Assembly (NCBI GenBank): GCA_019096195.1
Contig: JAGTXK010000055.1
Span: 1,426,001-1,490,000, forward strand
Source of the DNA: Boletus sp. NGJ
Lineage: Eukaryota > Basidiomycota > Agaricomycetes > Boletales > Boletaceae
Length of the DNA: 64,000 bases
Direction of reading: 5' to 3'
How positions within the stretch are numbered: position 1 is the stretch's first letter; the number at the start of each line of letters is the position of its first letter. The position numbers were made by a program, and so were the translations under genes. Below are positions 1-12,344 of the stretch, in pieces. A model generated the notes under the pieces. The model did no database searches and was not told where the DNA came from. It saw only the letters and a list, made by a program, of their open reading frames with translations.

Positions 1-2228
1 CCAAGACAGTCCCGGGCATGAGGCTAGCAGCAAGTGCCTCGGCATCCTCCGGGGTGTGTTTGTATTTGAATGTATCGAGAGCACCTGATGTAGCCGGGGG
101 AAGAGGCTTTGCACCTTTGGCAGCGGCAGCAGGGACTACTTTCTTCATCGTAGATGCAGCAGTTACGGGAGCGCTAGACTTGGGGGACCTGTCAGCAGAC
201 GCATCGTCATTGGCTTGCGCCCCTTTCTTCGCCTGAAATACGCGACTACGTTAGCGTCGAGTATTTGCAGTACCGCAAAGACAGACCAGAAGTTTCGAAG
301 GTGGCTTTCCTACAGGTTTTTTTGGGGGTTCGTCCTGTCGGTGTACATCCTCGGCGGCTGGGGACGGTATCGGTGAATCAGAAGTTGCCTGAGCTGGTAC
401 CTTCACAAGAGGCTTTTTCTTAGGTGGCGGCTTCGAAGGCCCTCCAGACCCAGCCTTGCACTTCACGGCAGCCTTGTCATAGGCTTCCTTGACCTTTGCC
501 TTCCGCACATCTGCCAACCCATCCACGAGAGCGTTAAGCGGACGTTCCCCAACCATCTTCATCAAGGTCCCTAAACATACAGCAGCCTCATTGCGAGCAC
601 CTTCGAAACTATCTTCAAGGAGGACGGCGAGAGGATCTGTCAGTGATTTAATCTGCCCTGGTAGGACTGGACTTGTCGAAGTCGCAAGACAACGCGCAAG
701 GAACTTCAGAGTCCCCTCCTTGACTTGAGGATTTTTGTTTCCTAGCGCTGGAAGCAAGTCTGGTATTATGTCGGGTAGAGATGTCTGCAGAGTCACGATT
801 ACGGACGGATATCATCTAGAAAACACTTAGAATACTCACGGTCGTGAAAACGGCATCTAGAGCAGCTCCTATAGCATCTGTAACATTGGCTTTTCTCTCC
901 TTCAAGCGTTCCAACATGTGGGGGACCACCGCCTCCCTAAGTCTTCCAAACGGATTCGTCATTCCCTTGGCAAGTCCTTCCATAACGTTGGCGGCTACCA
1001 TGACGCAATTAATGTTCGCATCCTTATGTATACAAGCGGCCAGAGACTTTGCGAGCTCCGCCAGCTCTGGTGCATCCTGAATGCGGGGAGTGGCATTGAC
1101 GAGCGTGTGCAGGTCATCTAGTACCTCTTTACGCTCTTTCCATTTCGAGGATGCGAGATTGACATGCAGATTCGATGGAAACTTGGCCACGATGTCGACG
1201 GGTTCTGCGAGGCTGCGTGGATCAGGAATATCTATTTCTGTAAAAACAGGATAAGTGGCTAGTAAAAGACATGATGGAATTGCTTACCCTCCGCTGCTCC
1301 AGTATCCGCGGCATCCCCACTGACGCCAGCGTCTGCATTGGCTTCAACTTCCCGTTGATGCTCCCTCGTCAATCGTTCGGCCTTGTGTGCCCCCTTCCCC
1401 TTTCCCTCTTTCTCCATGCCTTCAAATGCCTCCTGCAGCTCTTTGACCTGCACAGGCTTGAGCTCGGTTAACCATGGGTCAATTGCCGGTCCAATATACT
1501 GATATAACGTATGGGCGAGTTGTGTGCCTTCAGCGCGGACATTCTTATCCGCGTGAGCAAAAATCTTGGGTAATACTTTTAGGACTGGGGTGGGTGGCGT
1601 CACCTGTGTCCCGAACATTCTGTTTGTAGTTGAGTGGTTGGCGCACGAGGGAATAATATCTGTCAACTCCTCACCGAAGAACCTCCCTAAGCGCGAAAAT
1701 ACTGGCTGCAACTGCCTTTGGCTGCTTTGCCGCGAGACCAGGGATTATATCCGCCTGCCAGGGAGTGAACATGATCAGAATGATTATTCCAAAGGTGACT
1801 GACCGAGAGTCGATCGCACGCACCACCACCCCTGCACCAGAGTTCTCCACCTCGACATATTGCAGAATGAGTTCTATTGCCTGATTCTTTGTCCCTGCCC
1901 TAGCAGAACCAAGACACTTGTCAACCAAGGCGGGAACCACCGCGTCTCTGGTTTTGGCAGCGGTCTCGCCTGCGAACTTGACGAATGCTACGAGACATTC
2001 TACGCCCTTCTCTTGTGCCACTGCGTTGGAATCGGTCGCTATCTTCTTGAGGAGATCGGGGTTGGATATGTATGGCTTGAACGCAGGGTCTGAATCAGAC
2101 GCAGTTGTTTGGAAGGTCTTGATGAGAGACTCATAGCCGTTTACACGAGCTTTCCAGTTTTTGTGGGCGAGCCTTTCAGAAATGGGCAGTGATGAAAAGT
2201 CTTCTTCCTGAGGGGGGGGCCCGTCCAT
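1..2228 (-). CDS. STU2: XMAP215/Stu2 (Alp14/Dis1) microtubule polymerase, C-terminus cut off by window edge
   Basis: TOG-domain protein that binds tubulin and speeds plus-end growth of microtubules at spindle poles and kinetochores. The start is the ATG at 2228 (MDGPPPQEEDF), chosen because TOG1 begins just after it with HKNWKARVNGYE. TOG1 continues over several exons (VLKVLPKIFAHADKNVRAE, LKPVQVKELQEAFE). TOG2 starts near 1165 with SSKWKERKEVLDDL and runs to about 480. A Lys/Pro/Ser-rich linker follows (SKPPPKKKPLVKVPA), and near base 60 YKHTPEDAEALAASL looks like the start of a further TOG-like block. At least five short introns are visible, for example between 1740 and 1815. The gene leaves the window at base 1, so the coiled coil and C-terminus are not seen. 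The family assignment is firm. The choice of the STU2 name among Stu2/Alp14/Dis1 is convention. Confidence 0.93.
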
Positions 2229-2362
2229 GCCCAAGGAATGACTTGTTGCAAGTTTGAAAGCAATTGTCCGACAAACTTGCACTTGAACGATTGTGCTCGA
2301 TAACCCAGACGCGTAATTATGTAATCGAAATAAACTAAGCACGTGATCCCACTGACACTCCA

Positions 2363-5254
2363 CTACCGCGCGGCCAAGGACAGACCGACATCCGTCACAA
2401 GATCCCAAACTTGCTGTGTCTCCCCATCCAGAGTGCACTCCCCGAAACTCCGCGTCGTCGAGACAGAGATGGAATACCGCTCAAGGACAGCTTCTTCGTC
2501 TACTTTCATCCCAAGGTTGTGGAATACCACCATCAGCAACCATTGAACGTCCGATGTTGCTTCAAACAATGAGAGCCGCGCGTAGTCCGCTTCCGCCATG
2601 AGGAGGTGGGGTAGAGCTTCGCGAAGCCCTGCTTCTATGTGCCAAAAAACGTTCCCACTGAAGCTGTCGTTGGGAGTCGAATGCACGCATACCTTTCGAA
2701 TCTGAAGAGGCGATGATACATCTTGCCAACGTGTGGCAAACAAACGCACGGTGTTCCAGTTCGTGACCAGTCAGAACCTGTCGCATAATCAAGTTCACTG
2801 TAATCGAAGGGTGACCTGCATCTTACTTGAGGTAATATCCCCTCCAGCAGGTGTTGGCAGTGCTTAGTCATCCCAAACTCCAGGCCAATGTCCGCGAGGA
2901 GGATGATCCCGAGTCTGTACAAGGGAAATCTACCTTGAAACTCAGCATGCCACAGCGATTGGAGCAGCGGTTGGATCGCTGTGACAGCCTGTCCCCGTCG
3001 CTGTCAAAAAAAAAAAAGGAAATAAACAACACTTCCACGCTTCAAAGGTTCTTGCGTACACGGGCATGCATCACCTCATGTAATTCACTACTGATAGGAG
3101 GAAGCGGAGCCACGCTGTCATCAAAGAAATACTCTTTTGAAACAAATGTCGAAGACGTCGGCTGGCGGGGCAATAAAAAGTCACGGAAGAACCTGCGCTG
3201 ATTCCTGTGCATATATATGAAATAAGCCCAATGTATCATTCGAAATCAAGGACCCACTCACCTCCGACTGCTCCTCAAAGCCAATATATGCCAGATCATG
3301 ATCGCCCACTCTTGATATTGATCAAGTGAAAGACCCCGCCATGTCTCCGGATGAAGGAGCAACGCCAAAGCAATTTGATACGACCCAGACCGAGCTAGCT
3401 GTTCGAGAACAGATGAAATAGGATCAAGACCAGTGTTGCATTATCCCACGACATTAGCTGACCCTGTAAGCCCGATTAAGTGTGACATTGAGATGATTAC
3501 GGTCGTTGTCCCCTCTCTTGGCGAATGCCAGGACGAACGATTCTTCTACTGCCGCGAGATCATAGCATCCTGGAGATTCGTCTAGGAAAGCTGGTGAAAT
3601 GGTAGTCGTTCAACAAGACATACCTAATGTACTCCATAAAACAGCCTGCATCGCGTGTTGTCCGAGCATCTCTCGTTCGCAAGACGCCGCTTTCTTGTGG
3701 TCAACCCAGTGATCGTCTAGTCCGAGGGCTTGTGCGATTTTCTCAAAACAGAGTGTCAAAGGCTGGCCCTACAGCCGACATCGATCAGTTGACCGGTCAA
3801 ATACATTGTTAGTCGCGTAGAAAACGTACACTCTGTGGCTGCAGGAGCTTTGCAACATCAAAAAGGACCTCGGAGGGATTTAAGTCCGGTTGGATTTCAT
3901 TCAGTAGAGGCATGTCGTTGGTAGATAAATCCGGAGGCAAGCGATGCAGCATGCTGTTTTCAGAACCGATGAGCGATCAATACCTGCCAGAGACGGAGTC
4001 AACCGAACCAACCTGATGCAGTGTTGCAACGTGACACGATCCCCACTAGTGCGTGCAACTGCGATCGCCTCTTGTAAAAGCTGAGATATGCATGTTCAGT
4101 CAAGGAAGCGGTTCTCGAGATGGTGGCGAACCTTGCGGGCTGCAGGATATTCCTTGCGTACATGATGCATACGCACGAGGTTGAGGAGTGCGTGTTGTCG
4201 TATTCCTCTACGAACAATTCACGACTGCAAGATGGCACGGAAGGAAATCGGTACGCACGAATCATTATGATCATGGAAGCGTTGTTCAAAGTATCTTCGT
4301 AAATTTTCGGGTCCAATGACATCATCGCCGGTCGAGCGACCTTTCTCCCAGCTGGGAAGACGTTCATAAATCGCTGACAGGGACTGCCTGGTACGAAATC
4401 CTACAGTTCCCATGGTTCTGAGCGAGCAGATGATTTCAAATCGGAGTTGGTTTTAAAAATCCAGATGTCGCCTGTGAGAGGATCCTTTTCCACAGGACTG
4501 TAACCAGCTTGATGTTCTCCTGTACACCAAGCTTGGTAGTCCCTTTGTAATTGCATGACCCCATAAAATGAGAGCTTGATGAAGCTGACGAAACAGCGAC
4601 GACAAAAGTATCCAAAGATCGAGCGGCGCGCCTGATTGACCCTTGAGTTAGTGGGTGCTATGGAGTCAACGTGACAGGCGTACGAGGACATTAGGCTAGC
4701 ACCGAACGATTCTCAGTGAGACAGTCGAGAAAGAGTCAAGTCATGTATGTACCTCGTCGTCAGCCTTTTCCACGAATATGGCAGGGGTACCTGGAAGGCA
4801 ACTAGGTCACTGGTGGGCTTAGTCTGTGTGTGCGACGAACTGTGGAAAAAGTTGGTCAACTGATCTGCGCTCGTGAGTTGGCTTGGCTTGGGGTTTTTTT
4901 GATTAGATGAGTGGAAATACGAGACAGATCGGTCTTACCACTGCCTCGAGAGCCATAAGGAGGTTCTGGACATTGGGGGAGTCGATGTCCGGTGTAGATC
5001 GTAGCATAGATAGGATCTCTTGATGGGTTCTTGGTTGCACGACCTGATGGAGTGAGACGACTTGCGAGGAAATAGGAAACCTGCCCACCTCGGAAACTTC
5101 GAAGAGCAAGAAGCGATATATAAACAAGACGAAGCTTGGGTGGGAGGTTGTTATGGAACTCTTTGAAGACGAGAAGAAAGATGGCGATGAGATCGATGTG
5201 GTGTGGACGAAGGACATGATGGACGGGTGGAGGAGTCCCTGGCTTGTACTCCAT
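2363..5254 (-). CDS. APC5: Anaphase-promoting complex subunit 5
   Basis: APC5 is a TPR scaffold subunit of the APC/C ubiquitin ligase that drives the metaphase-anaphase transition. The start is the ATG at 5254 (MEYKPGTPPPVHHVL), followed by an N-terminal helical block (RPHHIDLIAIFLLVFKEF) and VVQPRTHQEILSMLRSTPD. A middle exon reads FVSFIKLSFYGVMQLQRDYQ. The C-terminal TPR part contains RLGIILLADIGLEFGMTK, close to the wording of this region in other APC5 proteins, and ends at the stop 2363-2365. It has many small exons, and several joins between 2800 and 4400 are not resolved here. In exon 1 the good reading shifts frame at a TATATA run near 5116-5122, which may be an indel. It is divergent from NOC3 with about 100 bases between the start codons. 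Confidence 0.82.
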
Positions 5255-5356
5255 CGTCACGTCGCAGTGCCAGAGCGAGCGAGCGAGCGAGCCGAGGACC
5301 GACCCAACACGGTTACACGGATGGGAAATACCTTCCTCTTTCACGTCATCTCATCC
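5255..5356. promoter_or_regulatory. Short shared promoter between APC5 and NOC3
   Basis: Only 102 bases separate the two divergent start codons, so both transcripts must be driven from here or from inside the opposite gene. It contains a perfect GAGC tetranucleotide repeat at about 5274-5291. No TATA box is obvious. That the gap works as a bidirectional promoter is inference from layout. Confidence 0.5.
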
Positions 5357-8130
5357 ATGGGTCCCAAATCAAAGAAAAGAGCTGCACCAGCAGTCCCAGC
5401 GGTAAATGCAGTCTTGCGTTCATTCAGAGACCATCGTTCACCTCTATCACCAGCGTCCAGCGAAAAAGCAAAAGGTGACACCAGGCCAGCCGTCCAAGCA
5501 TGGTCTCGCAAAGACCGACCGGAGTAAGCCAAAGGGAAAAGAGAAAGCGTTCGAGAGAGATTACATCGCCATCCCTGGACCCACTCCCGACGATAACGTC
5601 CACGGTGACGGTCTTTCCGAGGACGATGAGGCCTTGTTGGACGAGTTTGGCGACACCGTCAACTTCCTTGCCGCGCTGGACCACCAAGGCATAGCAAGGT
5701 ATTCCATCCCTCTAAACACAGTCGAGCCCCTACAACGATTTATTCAGAAGTAAAAAGGAGATCGAACGCCTCCACCGACTCCACAAGCCCGTCCGCAAGT
5801 CCACAGTCGACGATCTACCTTCCGTTGACGTCCACGACGAGGACTCGGAATCTTGGGGTACTGACATCGAGGATTCGGACGTAGAGTCCGAAGAACAAAC
5901 CCCATCCCCGGCCGAGTTAGACTCTGATGCCGAGATGCCATATGAGCGTATCCCACGACTGCACAAAGTCCCAGAGCCAGAGACGCGTCGAAACATACCT
6001 GGTCTGCCAATCAAGCTTTCTGATGGCCGGATACAAGCTTCCGCAAAGGTAACCGTAGCGCCAGCTCAGATCGATGACGACGAAGATACGGAAAGTGCTT
6101 TCCGACCTCACTCGCCGCCGGCAGTGCCTTTGACAGTGGAGGACGTAGCGACTGGTGCTCGCTTTGGCCGACCCGCTGTCGTAGACGTGATTGGGAACGG
6201 CTCACGCAAAGCTAGGATTCAAGGCGCAAAAGACCAAATAGCCAGCCTTTGTCAAGACATAATCGCCGACCCGGAAAACAGTGTCCGTTTGCCCTAATCG
6301 ATGTTTCCGTTGCCTTTGTCTCATTCGTCATCTCAGCTAGGTCTACTCCGTCGCTTGCATACCTTTTCTCTCGAGACAATCACGACCCAGTCGCGTTCGG
6401 AACCAGTGAAAAACGATCCTGCAATACGCAAGCTAGCCATCCTTTCACAACTCGCGGTGTTCAAAGACATCATTCCTGGATATCGGATACGAACTCTGAC
6501 GGACAAGGAAAAGGCAGAAAAGGTCAGTCAGGTGGTTGCCCGAACGCGTGAATGGGAGCAAGGCCTCGTACTCGTGTACCAGTCGTATCTCCGTGCTCTC
6601 GAAGCCGAACTCAAAGGTAGGCATCCCTTTGCGTCGCCCCGTGTTCCTATTTTGAGCATCCTCCAAGTTAAGAGCGACCTCGCCGATGTCGCCCTCAAAT
6701 GCATGTGCACGCTTGCTACAGATGTCACACATTTCAACTTCCGGGGAAACCTTATGGCATGCATTGTGGCTCGATTGAGTAAGAAAACATGGGATGAGGT
6801 AAGTTTCTCCTGAACTCGAGAGTCTAGATTGACGTGATCTCCAGCCGTCCGATCTGTGTTTGAATACTCTGATCAACATCTTCCGAAACGATCTCACTGG
6901 CGTACCTTCTCTTGAAGCCGTACAATTGTTGAACCGAATGGTCAAAGAAAGGCATTTCAATGTGCACCCAGATGTTCTCACATGTCTTTTGTATCTGCGC
7001 CTCAAGAGCGAGCTGGGCGTGCGAGCTTCCGATTCCAGGGTCGACAAAGAAGAGAAGACCGAAATGAACACCAAGGGAAAAACGGCGGGTCGCAGGAACA
7101 AAGGTAAATCGATAGAGCGGCCCTATCTGAGCAAGAGGGCCAAGAAAGCTGTCAAAGAAAAGAAGGTGATTGAGCGTGAGGTACGGGAGGCAGAAGCAGA
7201 GGTGGACAAAGAAGAGCGAGCTAGGACGGTGAGTGATGGAAGAGACGTACTTCTTCGAATACCTGACTAGTGTGGCAAAGCATACGGAAACCCTGAAGCT
7301 TCTTTTCGTGTTGTACTTCCGAATACTCAAGAACCCTCATCGGACACCCCTTTTGCCGGCTGCCCTGAGGGGTCTATCCAAATACGCGCATCTCGTCAAC
7401 ATCGACTTCTTCCAGGACCTAATGCAGGTTCTCAAGAATCTAATTATGCGAGAGTCTGACGTGATCGACTCGGACGGAAAGGAATCACGCAGTTGGCACC
7501 AGAACACAGATATACAGCATCGCTTGTTGTGCATTGTGACGGCGTTCGAACTCTTATCCGGACAAGGTCTGTTTCTCTTGGCACTTTGTCGTGAAACACA
7601 TTGACGTGCTATTCTCGTTGTCAATCGTAGGCGAAGCCTTGAATATCGACCTCTGTGATTTTGTCAATCATCTCTACTCGATCATACTGCCCATCAGTGA
7701 GCTGCTACAGATTGACGACTTGCCGTCTACCACAGGGTCCCGAACAACTCAGCAGCCGACCATCCCGGACATGTTGTTTCGGGCGCTCACAATTGTGTTC
7801 TCTCCGCGAACCGCGGGCAGCGCTTTGCCCTGGCGGTCTGCGGCATTTGCTAAACGACTTTTGATTGCTTCGTTGAATTGGTCACCTGCTGTGGCGCTCC
7901 GCGCGCTGGATTTCGTTGGGAGCTTGGTCATGAAGGAACCCAAGCTTGAAACGTTACTATCCACCGACGATCGTCAAGTGGATGGAGTGTACCTGCCAGA
8001 AGTAGAAGATCCCCAGCTTAGCCTTTCGTTTGGAACATGCTTCTTTGAATTGTTGCAATTACAACAACGCCACTATGATTCTCGAATACGAGAATCGGCC
8101 CGTAGGCTCTCTAGTTATACCAGGACGTGA
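5357..8130 (+). CDS. NOC3: Nucleolar complex protein 3 (Noc3/Fad24)
   Basis: Noc3 pairs with Noc2 to move pre-60S particles from nucleolus to nucleoplasm and in yeast also helps load the MCM helicase. The start is the ATG at 5357 ([15 protein letters not shown]), followed by an intron at once and a basic, then acidic, N-terminal region ([18 protein letters not shown]). Family hallmarks follow: [26 protein letters not shown], the block [20 protein letters not shown], and the CBF/Noc-type helical repeats ([28 protein letters not shown]). A lysine-rich loop ([14 protein letters not shown]) sits before the C-terminal repeats. The end is TAG at 8128-8130 after [11 protein letters not shown]. At least six short introns are present. 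Nothing seems missing. Confidence 0.93.
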
Positions 8131-8367
8131 CGGTAATTAGACGTACTATGGGTCCACAGTGACGTTAGAGAATATCTACAGTACTTCACGTTGGAGGATA
8201 CGAAAACAAAGCGTGATCGATGAAGACGAAGATTAAATTGTGTACTAAAAAAAAGCCCAAATGTGGAGAAAAACAACAGTTCAAGGAAGACAATATCCAA
8301 AGTAAAAAGAAAAGATACAAGCGTCCAATGGGGGCGAATATCCGAGTAATGAGGACGGTCATGAGGG

Positions 8368-10106
8368 TCATGAAAGCAAAGAAGGCATCATGAACGCCGC
8401 CGAGTACGACGACGTGCCTGACAGGGAGGTATCCGCGTTGATAGATGACAAAGCATAGGATAAGGAGGGCTGAGTAGGGAGGTTGGAGCGCGGTATGCAT
8501 TGCCCTGGCATATGGGTATAGGTGGGCAAAAGGGAGTCGGCGTGATAAGCGGACTGTGGACTTGGTGTCCTTTCCGGGCGGCCATGGTATTTTTGGATGC
8601 CGATGAGCTTCGCAGCAGGCATGCTTTCACACTGCCCTCTATCCAGATCGTAAAAGATGACTGCAAGGACCTCTTCGTTTACAATAATTTTTTGCACAAT
8701 ACAAGTCGGCGAGGCTATGATGGGCACGTGGTGAACATGAGGGTGTGCAGATGGTTACGAAAAGGATTACTCACTGGAGTCAAGCCACCGACTGCGACTC
8801 AACGGTGAGTCAGGGAGAAGCAGTGTAATGCTCTCCAACTGATCGTTCCCGGTTGAGTCCGCAGTCATCATAGTACAATGGTTACCCTCTCGAGAGGTGC
8901 ACTGGCCGCGTACGAAAACGGCAGTGGAACACCTCACTGTGGCACAAGGCCGCATGGTGCATGTGAGGGAGGCTTGGAAGCCGTGTAGTGCTGGAAAGCA
9001 TGGTACGTCAATCGGTGGGAGATGTAGCTTGATTCTCAGGACTAGTGCTGGGGAAGGGTGGACGGACGGCTGTGTAGAGGATATAAGAGCGTCCACAGGA
9101 AGCGTCAGGGTCGGCATGCCCTCTGCCCAGAGGGAAAACCTGATGAATGCGGTGGGACATGGGGGGGGTTCAGCGGAGAAGAGGGAAGAGTTGGTGAATA
9201 GGAGGGGGGAATCGGAGAGGCTGGGCTGGTTGGAGGGCTCGGGGGAATAGTGTGAGGTGAATTCGAACGATTGATCGATGGCGGTGTAGAGGGTGCTCGG
9301 ACAGGATTGAGTTGCCGAGGGCCGCCCGAGGTCGCAAGTCCAGTAGGATGAGAGGGGGGAGAGTCGGCGAGGATCTGTGCGATGACAGTCGGACGCAGAT
9401 AGCGACCGAACACGACGTGAGTCGTCGTCGATTCGGGACGGACGGATGCCGTGCAGATGTGGGAGGGTGAGTTCCGAGGTGGAACTCACGGTGGGGCTGG
9501 ACCCGGAACAGAGGGACCGGGGCGGGCATGTCGAAGTAGCCGAGCCGCCAGAGCGATCGGATGCCGGTGAGTGATCATCGAAAAGGCCTGCGGGAGTGAG
9601 GAGATGGGCGTCGGGGGAGTCTTCGGCCTTGACGGTGGGGAGGGCGGTTTCGAGGAAGAGCTCCTCGCCACCTGCGACGAGATGGTATTCTGAGAGAGGG
9701 GCTGAGGGGAGGAGGGGGTGGGTGGGGGTGGGGGTGAGACATACCTGGTTCGCCCTTCCACATGTTTCTGAGGACCTGGATGTGGCTCGCGACTTGTTTC
9801 TTTGAACGGTCGACGCCGTGCTTCTGGAGATAGTCGACGAGGAACTGGTTTCTCCAGCGACTGCGACCACGGGAGTAGGTTGCCCAGGGAGATTCCCAGT
9901 ACTCGCGAAGGCCTAGAGAAAAGGGTGAGGAAGGGGGGTTGTGGGTAGAGGGAGGAGGACGGGCCTTGTACGAATATGCGCTCGATGTCCTCGGGCCAGA
10001 CCTCGCTGGAGCCGTCCTTGAGGAGCTTCCTGTGCTTGCGCTGTGGGGTGAGGGACTTTGTGGAGGCGTCGGTGTCGTAGGGTTGGTTTAGTCGTGAGGG
10101 ACGCAT
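8368..10106 (-). CDS. TEA/ATTS-domain transcription factor (AbaA/Tec1/TEAD class), first of two
   Basis: The TEA domain is a DNA-binding fold used in fungal development (AbaA, Tec1). The start is the ATG at 10106 (MRPSRLNQPYDTD). The first part of the domain (EVWPEDIERIFVQG) lies in exon 1. The next exon gives REYWESPWATYSRGRSRWR and the recognition helix RSKKQVASHIQVLRNMW. The following exon reads EYHLVAGGEELFLE. The rest is Ser/Pro-rich with a folded-looking stretch (WAEGMPTLTLPVDAL), and the last exon contains VQKIIVNEEVLAVIFYDLD and ends at 8368-8370. The intron between IFVQG and LREYW (9913-9964) would start with GC rather than GT. A TEA domain is clear, but the exact regulatory role is unknown. 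It is divergent from VPS23. Confidence 0.85.
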
Positions 10107-10493
10107 TGTGAGGGAGAGGACGAGGAATGGGGGGAGAGGAGGAGGAGGAGGAGGAGGGTTATATATATGTGAGACAGGAGAGACGAGGAGGCGAAGGCTA
10201 AAGATCCGGTTTGGCATCAAGGACCCGCTGGTTCGGACACGTCTAATTGAAAATGCCCTGGCATTGGCGAGATGCCGATCGGGATGTTCGTGAGAATTTG
10301 TGCAGCACCCAATCATCACGTCACATCCCGTCACAAAATAGAGTTCGTGCCACGCGGAAATGGAAAGTGGCAGGTGGGACAGATCTAAGCGCGGCACCCC
10401 TCCGTTCGGGGTCCCCAAGCGCTCCGGCCCGGATTCAGTCGCCGCCCGAACTCGACGGCCATGGGACGGGGCACGACGGGGACGAGCGCACCA
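10107..10493. promoter_or_regulatory. Divergent intergenic region, TEA factor / VPS23, with purine repeat and TATA-like run
   Basis: The 387 bases hold a GGA trinucleotide repeat at about 10135-10158 followed directly by an alternating TATATATA run at 10159-10167. Read on the minus strand, this gives a TATA-like element about 55 bases upstream of the TEA-factor ATG, followed by a CCT-repeat pyrimidine tract. That arrangement fits a fungal core promoter. The VPS23 side shows no clear element. Confidence 0.45.
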
Positions 10494-12290
10494 ATGGCAG
10501 AGACACGCCAATGGCTGCGACAGAGCGCGGCGTCGTACGAGGACAGGGAGCGGGTCTGTGCGGACGTCGAGGTCGTGCTCGGCGGGTTCCCTGCGCTGCG
10601 GCCGAGGTCGGACGTGTACAGTGAGCGGTAGTCTCGCCGGTCGATCCGATTCACGACTGATCATCGCACCCGCAGCGTACGACGACGGCCGTGCCCAGCT
10701 CCTCCTCTGCATACACGGTCTCCTCCCCATCTCATTCAGAGGCTCGTCCTACAACATCCCAATCGCAATCTGGCTCACAAAAGACTACCCTCGACACCCC
10801 CCAATCGTCTATGTCGTACCCACCACCGACATGCTCGTACGTCCCAGCAAGCACATCGATCTCAGCGGAAGATGCACCATACAGTACATCCGCGATTGGC
10901 ACAAAAAGCCCGAAGTGAGTCCCTCCTCTCCGTCCCAGCCTTCCCACTTACCTTGTCCGAGCCCTGCAACATCGCCGCCCTCCTCCAAGCGATGCAAGCC
11001 CTCTTCTCCCGTCTCCCCCCCCTTTACGCCAAATCAAAGTCCTCTAGTCCCCATCCAGCCCCACAGCCCCTCCCCTCCCCTCCCTCCGACTCCCCTTCCC
11101 AGCCCTTGTCACTTGCACAATCTCGTCACGATGATCGCCCCGCATTGCCACCGAAACCCATCCCATCCCAACGCCCTACCGCTGCCCCCCTCGGTTATAC
11201 ACAAGTATGCCCATTTTACTCTAAAACACCCCCTTGATCACGATCGCACTCACAGACTGACTTGTACAATCGGCCTCCGCCGCCTCTGCCCCAGCAACCT
11301 CGTGCAGATATCCGTCCACCCCAATATCACCCATCAATACTTCCTCCGCAGCGCTTGTATTCTAGCGACGGAAATACCGTGCGATCAACCATCGAACAGT
11401 CTAGAGAATCATCCTCTCCCACCAGTCCTAATTACCGCACATCAATAACTCCGAACGCCCTTTCATCCGTGCCCTCCCCAAATCCATCAAGTCCGTCGGC
11501 TCATGTACCGCCCCCGGTTCCAGCCCTCCCTTTGTCTCATTCGACCCAGCCTCAACCCCAAGCTCCCCCTCAACCGGTCGTGCAACCTGTCCCCCGTCCG
11601 AACCTGCTCGATGACGAATCCCCTGACCCACAGCCTCCCTCGGATCGAGCACCGCCACGCCCTCCAAATCCAGAACTGCTCCAATTGCATGCCCACGTTC
11701 ATGACAAGATACGATCAGAGCTCTCCTCCCTCTCCCAGCTTATCCTCTTGGAAGCCGATCGCCTCCGTGCTCAACAGGCGGACCTTCTTGCCGGCGAACC
11801 TGCCATCCGTGATGAAATGGCACGACTCGAAGCCGTGAGAGATGTTTGCCGTAACGTCGCAGCAAGGCTGCGGAGCACTGTCGAACATGTCGAACGGAAC
11901 CTCGCCGACTTGCGCCGAAAGGGCGATCCGGAAGTAGATGAATTAGTTTGTTCCACGAGCATAGTCCACAACCAGCAAGCATCTCTTCCACCAATCTGCC
12001 CTCCGGTCACCGCTCACCCTATTCGTGTCCAGGTTGATCAATTTGGTCGCGGAAGACAATGCGATCGAAGATACTATCTACCATTTACATAGGGCCTTGA
12101 ACACTGGCCGCATCGATCTAGAACGTTTTTTGAGGGTGAGCGTTATTCTTCCATTGGTCACATGTTTCTCATATCCCATTCCGTCGCTCAGACGACCCGC
12201 GTGCTCGCGGAAGAACAATTCATGAAAAGGGCGCTCATCGACAAGATTCAGATGGGCATTCCGATGGGAACGAACCTGCCCTATGCCTAG
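10494..12290 (+). CDS. VPS23: ESCRT-I subunit Vps23/Tsg101
   Basis: Vps23 binds ubiquitinated cargo and starts ESCRT sorting at endosomes. The start is the ATG at 10494 (MAETRQWLRQSAASYEDR). Intron 1 is 10621-10675. The UEV domain is complete (DGRAQLLLCIHGLLPISF, YNIPIAIWLTKDYP, PPIVYVVPT, HIDLSGRCTIQYI). Intron 2, about 10915-10961, joins KPE to PCNIAALLQAMQALFS. A long Pro/Ser-rich linker follows to about residue 330, then a coiled coil (LSQLILLEADRLRAQQADLL, VERNLADLRRKG). Last comes the C-terminal steadiness box (AEDNAIEDTIYHLHRAL, ALIDKIQMGIPMG), ending at TAG 12288-12290. This is the standard family layout. A UEV domain without catalytic cysteine is normal for Tsg101. Confidence 0.94.
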
Positions 12291-12344
12291 TCACATTCGG
12301 GGTAGCATCCAAACACGACAAGATCCAGATGCCTAGACTGGATC

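Noticed and set aside
6445-7101. 218-codon minus-strand frame
   Set aside because: Antisense to well-matched NOC3 exons.
10360-11448. 362-codon plus-strand open frame through VPS23
   Set aside because: It reads VPS23 exon 2 in frame, but runs through both introns and changes to unrelated Pro-rich sequence. The spliced version gives UEV, coiled coil and steadiness box.
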